Positions 6,581 through 11,093 of a stretch of DNA of 11,093 nt are shown here, one piece after another. A program made the position numbers and the translations under genes. The notes under the pieces were generated by a model. That model made no database searches, had not been told where the DNA came from, and saw only the letters and a program-made list of their open reading frames with translations. Position 1 is the first letter of the stretch. The number at the start of each line of letters is the position of its first letter. Origin of the DNA: DAIMZM01 sp036733985 (GTDB taxonomy: Bacteria; Bacillota; Dehalobacteriia; UBA4068); assembly GCA_036733985.1 (NCBI GenBank), contig DAIMZM010000084.1:1-11093 (forward strand), given 5' to 3'.

Positions 6581-8893
6581 TTATTTCTCCTCTCTCCAGG
6601 CGTCGTGAATGAGCCCTTCCTCGGTAAAGCGCCGGAACAGAATATGGGGATTCAAGGGCAGGCTGTCTACGGCCACGCCCGTGGCATTGAGTATGGCGTT
6701 GCGGATGGCCGGGGCCACCGGATTCACCGGCGGCTCGCCCAGGGCCTTGGTGCCAAAGGCGCTGGTGGGCTCGTAGTTTTCCACAAACTGCGCTTCCAGA
6801 TGGGGATGATCCATAAAGGTGGACAGCTTGTAGTCCAATAAATTATTGTTCAAAGTCCGGCCGGTTTTCGGGTCGAAGAGCAGCGCCTCGCTCAGGGCAT
6901 AGCCGATGCCCATGGACATGCCCCCATGGACCTGGGCTTCGGCCAGGGCCGGATTGATCAGCCTGCCGCAATCATGAACATTGACGATTTTCAGCAGCTT
7001 GACCTTGCAGAGGGGGATATCCACCTCCACCTCGGCAATGCCGCAGCCAAAGGAGTAGGCATTATTCTTGATCTGGTAAGTGGACTCGGCGGTGATGTGT
7101 TCGCTGTGCTCCCGGTTATACAAGGCCTCGGTGGCCAGCTCAGCCAGGGACATCAGCACCCGGCCATCGGTCTTGCGGACAATATTGCTGTCTGCCACGT
7201 CCAGGTCGGCCTGATCCACCCGGGTCAGCTCATGGGCGTAGCTGAGGATCTTCTCTTTCAGCAGCAGCCCGGTCTGGCGGATAGAGAAGCCGGCCACATA
7301 GGTCTGGCGGGAAGCGTAAGCGCCCAGGCCGAAGGGGGTGATGTCCGTATCCTGGCAGGAAACCGTATGTACGTCCCGGTAATCCTTGATGCCCACCGTA
7401 TCCGCGGCCATCTGGGCAAAGGCCGTATCCGCGCCCTGGCCGATTTCCGTCTCAGCCAGCTGCAGCTGCATGGAACCGTCCTGATTCAGCACCATGCGGC
7501 AGGAGGAATGCTCCAGGGCAATGGGCCAGACCCCGGTATTATACCAGAAGCAGGCCAGGCCGATGCCCCGGCGGACCGGGCCGGTCTGGTTCTGGTATTC
7601 CGCCAGCTTTCGGTGATAATCCATATAATCGATGGCCTTATCCAGGCATTGATTAAAGGTATCGAAATAGTTTTCGTTTTTGGAAAAATTGTCCTTAAAG
7701 CCCACCGGCATCAGGTTCTTGCGCCGGAAGTCCTCAGGGGAGATGCCTAAAGCCCTGGCCACGTCATCGGTATGGCTTTCCACGGCAAAGATGGCCTGAG
7801 GGATGCCATAGGCCCGCATCGCGCCGGAAGTGGGCTTATTGGTATAGACTGTGTAAGCGTCCCCTTGCACATTGGGGCAGGGATACAGCTGGGGGAAAGC
7901 GCCCATGCCCTTGGCGGCGATAGCATGCCCATGGGAAGCATAAGCGCCCTGGTCGGAAAAGGCTTCCAGCTTCCGGGCCACATAGGTGCCGTCCGGCCTG
8001 ACCCAGGACACGATATGGGAGGTGACGGCATGGCGCACCCGGGTGCTGACGAAAGTATCCTCCCGGGACATCTCCAGCTTGACCAGACGGCCCCCCAATT
8101 GGCTGGTGATATAGGCAACCAATGGTTCGTAGAGGACGTCCTGCTTATTGCCGAAGCCGCCGCCCAGATAGGGCTTGATCACCCGGACTTTGCCCCAGGG
8201 GATGCCTAAAGCCTGGCCGACGATGCGGCGGGCGATATGGGGGATCTGGGTGGAGCTGACCACCACGATCCTGCCGTTTTCCTCATAGGCGAAGACCACG
8301 AAGTTCTCAATATGGCAATGCTGAACCGTGGGCGTCTCATACCATTTATCCACGCAGATCAGCCCCGGCTCCTGAATGGCCGCCTCATAATCGCCGATAT
8401 TCAGGGAGGTATGTTTGAGGATATTGTTAGGGAACCGCTGATGGATCAGGGGCGCGCCGTCTTTCATGGCCTCCCGGGGATCCTGGACAAAAGGCAGTTC
8501 CTCATAGGTTATTTTCACCGCCCGGGCAGCCTGGGCAGCCGCCACCTCGTCCTCGGCCACCACAGCGGCCACATCGTCGCCATAATAACGCACATGGCGG
8601 TTGAGCAGCCGGCGATCCGCCACATCCTGATGGCCCGGGTCGGTGGACCAGGGATGGCCCGCCGTGGCGAACTTAATATCCGGCACATCGAAGCAGGTAA
8701 AAATCTTGACCACACCGGGGATCTTTTCCGCCGCGGACGCATCCACGGCTGTCACATAACCATGGGCAACGGTAGAGCGGACCACCTGGATGACCAGCGC
8801 CTTTTTATCACAGAGATCGTCCGTATACTTGGCGCGGCCGGTCGCCTTATCAAACGCGTCAACCCTTACCACACTTTTTCCAATATTACTCAT
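6581..8893 (-). CDS. xdhA: Xanthine dehydrogenase, molybdenum-binding catalytic subunit
   Basis: The catalytic subunit hydroxylates hypoxanthine and xanthine at a molybdopterin cofactor. Its 770 residues resemble E. coli-type XdhA. Seen in order: the Ald_Xan_dh_C domain (about 16-135, GRAKYTDDL), the first Mo-binding region with GGGFGNKQD (244-252), SGAMRAYGIPQ (356-366) with R360 where the substrate-orienting arginine of the family lies, ETEIGQGADT (481-490), GLGAYASRQ (522-530), and GTKALGEPP (714-722) with E720 as the expected catalytic glutamate. Position 251 is Gln where bovine xanthine oxidase has its second substrate-binding Glu; I believe bacterial XdhA proteins share this. The ATG at 8891-8893 has AGGAGG about 6 nt upstream. 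It is the first gene of xdhABC, preceded by a purine riboswitch and terminator (8942-9063). Exact substrate preference cannot be settled from sequence. Confidence 0.93.
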   Translation of the reverse strand: MSNIGKSVVRVDAFDKATGRAKYTDDLCDKKALVIQVVRSTVAHGYVTAVDASAAEKIPGVVKIFTCFDVPDIKFATAGHPWSTDPGHQDVADRRLLNRHVRYYGDDVAAVVAEDEVAAAQAARAVKITYEELPFVQDPREAMKDGAPLIHQRFPNNILKHTSLNIGDYEAAIQEPGLICVDKWYETPTVQHCHIENFVVFAYEENGRIVVVSSTQIPHIARRIVGQALGIPWGKVRVIKPYLGGGFGNKQDVLYEPLVAYITSQLGGRLVKLEMSREDTFVSTRVRHAVTSHIVSWVRPDGTYVARKLEAFSDQGAYASHGHAIAAKGMGAFPQLYPCPNVQGDAYTVYTNKPTSGAMRAYGIPQAIFAVESHTDDVARALGISPEDFRRKNLMPVGFKDNFSKNENYFDTFNQCLDKAIDYMDYHRKLAEYQNQTGPVRRGIGLACFWYNTGVWPIALEHSSCRMVLNQDGSMQLQLAETEIGQGADTAFAQMAADTVGIKDYRDVHTVSCQDTDITPFGLGAYASRQTYVAGFSIRQTGLLLKEKILSYAHELTRVDQADLDVADSNIVRKTDGRVLMSLAELATEALYNREHSEHITAESTYQIKNNAYSFGCGIAEVEVDIPLCKVKLLKIVNVHDCGRLINPALAEAQVHGGMSMGIGYALSEALLFDPKTGRTLNNNLLDYKLSTFMDHPHLEAQFVENYEPTSAFGTKALGEPPVNPVAPAIRNAILNATGVAVDSLPLNPHILFRRFTEEGLIHDAWREEK

Positions 8894-8941
8894 CTTGCCG
8901 CCTCCTAGTCATCCTGTGTCTAACCGGTGTCTTTCCGCCTG

Positions 8942-9023
8942 AAAAAAATACTACCGTTATCAACTATGCGCTTCACCGAAACAAATCATTGATGAAGGTT
9001 TATAGTCGACTATTTCCGGTAGC
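8942..9023 (-). terminator. Riboswitch expression platform: intrinsic terminator overlapping the aptamer
   Basis: On the minus strand three nested helices can form. GCUACCG (9023-9017) pairs with CGGUAGU (8956-8950), CGACUAU (9008-9002) with AUAGUUG (8967-8961), and CUUCAUC (8997-8991) with GGUGAAG (8977-8971). Seven U follow (8948-8942). The 5' arms use aptamer P3, L3, J3/1 and the 3' strand of P1, so folding of the aptamer should prevent the terminator. I see no separate antiterminator. This is the layout of ligand-activated purine switches such as pbuE, and predicts read-through into xdhA when ligand is bound. Pairing was done by eye; energies were not computed. Confidence 0.72.
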
Positions 9024-9063
9024 CGGTAGAAACGCTCAACCAAATTATGAGCATATATAAACC
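8997..9063 (-). promoter_or_regulatory. Purine riboswitch aptamer, guanine class (C74), in the xdhABC leader
   Basis: P1 is a perfect 8-bp helix, GGUUUAUA (9063-9056) with UAUAAACC (9004-8997). J1/2 is UAU. P2 is GCUCA/UGAGC (9052-9048, 9038-9034) closing the loop UAAUUUGGU, whose GG can pair with CC of L3. J2/3 is the invariant GUUUCUAC (9033-9026), including the U51 equivalent at 9028. P3 is CGGCUA/UAGUCG and L3 is CCGGAAA, against the canonical CCGUAAA. The J3/1 specificity base (position 74 in xpt numbering) is C at 9005, which assigns it to guanine/hypoxanthine/xanthine rather than adenine. P2 is shorter and L2 differs from the usual GAUAUGG. The ATG of xdhA lies 104 nt downstream. Confidence 0.9.
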
Positions 9064-9092
9064 ATAACCCAAGAAACCTATTTACTTTATTA

Positions 9093-9122
9093 TTTATATA
9101 ATTTTAACTTAAAACCTAACAA
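9093..9122 (-). promoter_or_regulatory. Probable promoter of the xdhABC riboswitch leader
   Basis: On the minus strand TTGTTA (9122-9117) is followed after 16 bp by TATATA (9100-9095), or after 18 bp by TATAAA (9098-9093). Transcription would start near 9085, about 20 nt before aptamer P1. The AT-rich surroundings offer other possible -10 hexamers, and TTGACC (9135-9130) could be an alternative -35, so the exact register is uncertain. Confidence 0.5.
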
Positions 9123-9221
9123 TTTGCAAGGTCAATTACAAAAATTTTGGTTCTGCCGGCCATAGGCTGTTTAGCCGGAAACGGCCAGGAACAGGCCTGT
9201 TGGATAGAGCAGGTTGTCCGG

Positions 9222-9236
9222 TGTCAATTATTGACA
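9222..9236. promoter_or_regulatory. Candidate operator: perfect palindrome TGTCAAT-T-ATTGACA
   Basis: Two perfect 7-bp arms flank one central base, and the right arm contains the complete -35 hexamer of the racemase promoter (9231-9236). A protein bound here would block RNA polymerase. The word GTCAATTA recurs at 9131-9138 next to the divergent xdh promoter. The regulator is unknown, and none is encoded nearby in the window. Confidence 0.4.
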
Positions 9237-9259
9237 AAGCAATTTGCTAATGCTACTAT
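9231..9259 (+). promoter_or_regulatory. Sigma-A promoter for the racemase-family gene
   Basis: TTGACA (9231-9236), 17-bp spacer, TACTAT (9254-9259) with TGC before the -10 (extended element). The predicted start near 9266 lies about 30 nt before the chosen start codon and excludes any start codon upstream of it, including the in-frame TTG at 9147. Confidence 0.75.
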
Positions 9260-9296
9260 TTTAGCAGGCACAAATATTAATAAAGGGATGATGGAT

Positions 9297-9959
9297 GTGA
9301 TAAAAAACCCCATTGCCGTTATGGCCGGCTCGCCCACAGACGCCGGTATGGGCGCTGAGTTTTATAAACGGCAGGGTTTGCGGACCCAGGCTTTTCCCCT
9401 GGGGAAAAGCGGCAAAGAGCAAAACCGGTTTATGCTCTTGCCGCCGGAGCAGCGCCTGGAAAAGGTTTGCGCCCTGGTGGGGGAAATCAAGGCGGCTGGT
9501 TACAGCGGCATCCTGGTTTATTGCAACGCCTTAAGCGCGGCGGTGGATATGGCTGAACCGGCCAAGCAATACGGCCTGCCCATCATCACCCCCTTGCAGG
9601 CTTATGGCCAAATCGCCGCCGCTTACCGGAAATTAGCCGTCTTCGCGGCGAACGGGCAAAGCCTGGCAGCCATCGAAAGATCGATTTATGCTGCCAAAGG
9701 GGATATTGATTTGGTTTTGGCAGCGGATATGTCCGTGGTCCAGGCGATTGAGCAAAGCCTGCCGCCCCGGGAGATCATCAGCCGGTTTGGCCTGGATAAG
9801 CTGGCCGCCTATTTTAACCAGAATCAGGTGGAAGCGATTATTTTAGGCTGCACCCACTTCCCTTATCTGCAAGGGGATTGGCAGGCCCTCAGCGCTGTTC
9901 CTTTATTGGATCCGGCTATGGTGATGCTGGAATCGCTGCAAAAAGCATTGGCGGATTAG
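9297..9959 (+). CDS. Aspartate/glutamate racemase family protein
   Basis: With the GTG start at 9297 the product has 220 residues, typical for this two-domain family of cofactor-independent racemases. Two catalytic-type cysteines sit in the family motifs VYCNALSAA (C76) and LGCTHFPY (C185), related to the ACNTAS and GCTHYP motifs of MurI. The N-terminal AVMAGSPTDAGMG (8-20) is the usual first strand and substrate loop. GTG 9297 is preferred because AAAGGG (9282-9287) lies 9 nt upstream; ATG at 9291 or 9288 is in frame but sits too close to it. The open frame extends to TTG 9147, but that stretch lies upstream of the promoter at 9231-9259. The substrate could be Asp, Glu or another compound; a dedicated cell-wall MurI role is not shown. 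Divergent from xdhABC. Confidence 0.85.
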   Translation: MIKNPIAVMAGSPTDAGMGAEFYKRQGLRTQAFPLGKSGKEQNRFMLLPPEQRLEKVCALVGEIKAAGYSGILVYCNALSAAVDMAEPAKQYGLPIITPLQAYGQIAAAYRKLAVFAANGQSLAAIERSIYAAKGDIDLVLAADMSVVQAIEQSLPPREIISRFGLDKLAAYFNQNQVEAIILGCTHFPYLQGDWQALSAVPLLDPAMVMLESLQKALAD

Positions 9960-10064
9960 GCCTGCTTGAGATCCGGATCGCGGCGGCCTGGAGCACTATT
10001 TGAAAAACGGCACCGGGACGGCCGGAATAACCGCTGCCCAACCCGGGGAAAAAGCAAAAATAGC

Positions 10065-10093
10065 TTGCAAATAGCGGCCGCATTTGGTATAAT
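10065..10093 (+). promoter_or_regulatory. Promoter of tRNA-Leu
   Basis: TTGCAA (10065-10070), 17-bp spacer, consensus TATAAT (10088-10093) with TGG before it. The predicted start is around 10100, giving a 5' leader of about 20 nt before the mature tRNA at 10120. Confidence 0.85.
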
Positions 10094-10119
10094 AAATTCC
10101 GCTTGATTTATTAAGCCAT

Positions 10120-10204
10120 GCGGTAGTGCTGGAATTGGCAGACAGGTACGTTTGAGGGGCGTATGTCGCAAGGCGTATGGGTTCAAGTCCCATCTACCGC
10201 ACCA
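10120..10204 (+). tRNA. tRNA-Leu (anticodon GAG)
   Basis: Acceptor GCGGTAG (10120-10126) pairs with CTACCGC (10194-10200), then A and an encoded CCA (10202-10204). The D arm contains GGAATTGGCAGAC, typical of tRNA-Leu. The anticodon stem TACGT/GCGTA (10147-10151, 10159-10163) closes the loop TTGAGGG, giving anticodon GAG at 10154-10156, which reads CUC and CUU. A class II long variable arm (about 10164-10176) and the T arm ATGGG-TTCAAGT-CCCAT follow. The 85 nt and all arms look intact. It is monocistronic, with its own promoter and terminator. Confidence 0.96.
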
Positions 10205-10249
10205 AAAAAAGTAAAAGCCCATCCAAGGATGGGCTTTTACTTTTTTTTT
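10204..10249. terminator. Bidirectional terminator between tRNA-Leu and the MFS gene
   Basis: GTAAAAGCCCATCC (10211-10224) pairs perfectly with GGATGGGCTTTTAC (10227-10240) around AA. Nine T (10241-10249) follow on the plus strand, and seven T (from A 10204-10210) follow on the minus strand. It ends the tRNA transcript and, in the other direction, the MFS transcript. Confidence 0.93.
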
Positions 10250-10306
10250 CTCCAGTTCTCAGTTGGGAGCGGGTTTTTCCCTGGGAACGGCAGACTTGGC
10301 CGCGGC

Positions 10307-11093
10307 CTATGGATACTCGGCAACCACGCCCAGTTCCGCCGCCTGGGCCTGATTTTTCGTTTTTCCCGCGGTGGATAACAAATAGGCGCCGCCGGCGGCC
10401 AAGCCCGGCAAGGCAAAAGCCAGGCAATTCAGGGTCATGGACAAAGCGGCGGCCATCAGCACGCCGCCCAAAGTCGGCCCCAAAATGCCGCCCAGCCGGC
10501 CCACCGTATTACAAACCCCCAAAGCCGTGGACCGGATCTGGCTGGGATAATAACCGGCCACAAAGGCTGTGCCGATATTCTGGCAGCCAAAAACACAGAT
10601 GCCGCAGAGGCTGATCAGGATATAGGCCGTCAGCGTGGTGCTCTTGACGGCCAGCAGCATCATACTGACAGCGCCCAGCCAATAAAGCGTGACCAGCAGC
10701 AACCGGGTATTGACCCGGTCCGCCACGCGCCCCAGGATCACCGAGCCCAACAAGGCCGCCGAGTTCAAGGCGATCAGGAAGGTCAGGCTGGAGCCTAAAT
10801 CATAACCGGCATTGAACATCAAATCAGGCAGCCAGGTATTTAAGCCGTAGATCATCAGCAAGCCCATAAAAAAGGCCACCCAGAACAAGCCAGTATTCCT
10901 GGCCCGCCCCTGCTGAAACAGGGCCCGCACCGGTAGCTTCTGCCGGCCCGGCTCCGCCTCTGTCTCTTTGTCCGGGCTTGCCCCTGCCAGGTGAAAACCG
11001 GGGGCGGCCTGGGACACGGCTTTTTCCAGCGCCGCAAGCCGGCCTGTTCTCAGCAGATAATCTAGGGAATCCGGCAGCTGTTTGATGATCACC
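10307..11093 (-). CDS. MFS transporter, C-terminal half (aromatic acid/metabolite:H+ symporter-like); N-terminus outside window
   Basis: Only the last 262 codons or so are present. The first visible residues IKQLPDSLDYLLRTGR are the usual exit of TM6 into the central loop, so the gene clearly continues past the right edge, and the GTG at 11090-11092 is not a real start. Fragment residues 20-65 form the charged cytoplasmic loop. Six membrane spans follow at about 67-85, 102-122, 129-149, 154-180, 188-215 and 218-240. The TM8-TM9 loop GRVADRVNTR (121-130) matches the repeat of MFS motif A. YYPSQIRSTALG (181-192) with GRLGGILGPTLGG (198-210) is characteristic of the AAHS/metabolite:H+ symporter group (BenK, PcaK-like). 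The substrate is unknown; a purine transporter is not indicated. It ends at the 10204-10249 terminator. Confidence 0.88.
   Translation of the reverse strand, partial: VIIKQLPDSLDYLLRTGRLAALEKAVSQAAPGFHLAGASPDKETEAEPGRQKLPVRALFQQGRARNTGLFWVAFFMGLLMIYGLNTWLPDLMFNAGYDLGSSLTFLIALNSAALLGSVILGRVADRVNTRLLLVTLYWLGAVSMMLLAVKSTTLTAYILISLCGICVFGCQNIGTAFVAGYYPSQIRSTALGVCNTVGRLGGILGPTLGGVLMAAALSMTLNCLAFALPGLAAGGAYLLSTAGKTKNQAQAAELGVVAEYP

Noticed and set aside
5762..6841. Plus-strand open frame of 359 codons across xdhB and the end of xdhA
   Set aside because: Antisense shadow of two genes with clear FAD and molybdenum motifs; no ribosome binding site or promoter of its own was seen.
6926..8908. Further plus-strand open frames (6926-7750, 7772-8209, 8237-8908) opposite xdhA
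   Set aside because: All lie antisense to xdhA and give Gly/Ile/His-rich conceptual proteins typical of shadows.
9956..10427. Small open frames on both strands around tRNA-Leu (9956-10222, 10163-10378, 10194-10427)
   Set aside because: They run through an intact tRNA gene and its terminator, so they are not coding.
1..11093. CRISPR arrays, insertion sequences, toxin-antitoxin or phage-defence modules
   Set aside because: No repeat-spacer pattern, transposase motif, terminal inverted repeats or recognisable defence gene was found. The NYN gene alone is not enough to call a defence or toxin system.

Overview
The window reads as a chromosomal stretch from a low-to-moderate-GC-type Gram-positive lineage (Bacillota, probably an anaerobic clostridial or Negativicutes-like organism). 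This rests on strong AGGAGG-type ribosome binding sites, TTG starts, clean sigma-A promoters (TTGACA/TATAAT, often with an extended -10), intrinsic terminators with long U runs, a purine-class riboswitch and a HelD-type RNA polymerase recycling factor. The genes are fairly GC-rich, while the xdh leader around 9040-9145 is AT-rich. The exact taxon cannot be set by eye.

Layout. At the left edge a NYN-domain (PIN-like nuclease fold) gene runs leftward off the window. It starts from a very good promoter whose transcript begins directly with a GC-rich hairpin and a U run. Divergent from it lies an apparent two-gene unit: helD (UvrD/Rep-like RNA polymerase motor ATPase), then a small acyl-carrier-protein-like gene that lacks the usual phosphopantetheine serine. 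Next, from its own promoter, comes ade (adenine deaminase). A bidirectional terminator separates it from the convergent operon xdhA-xdhB-xdhC (molybdenum, FAD and 2Fe-2S subunits of a purine hydroxylase of the E. coli XdhABC type, in the same order). To the right of xdhA lie a divergent Asp/Glu-racemase-family gene, a tRNA-Leu(GAG) with its own promoter and terminator, and the C-terminal half of an MFS transporter (aromatic acid/metabolite:H+ symporter-like) that enters from the right edge.

How they work together. The core is purine salvage and catabolism: Ade makes hypoxanthine from adenine, and XdhABC would oxidise hypoxanthine to xanthine and on to urate. The most interesting element is the xdhA leader. 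It holds a guanine-class purine aptamer (C at the J3/1 specificity position, intact GUUUCUAC core) followed by a long intrinsic terminator whose 5' side is made from aptamer P3, J3/1 and P1 bases. Aptamer and terminator are therefore mutually exclusive. This predicts a ligand-activated (ON) switch in which an oxopurine induces its own degradation enzyme. The aptamer also has a shortened, altered P2/L2. Intergenic 9960-10064, between the racemase gene and the tRNA promoter, shows no recognisable feature.
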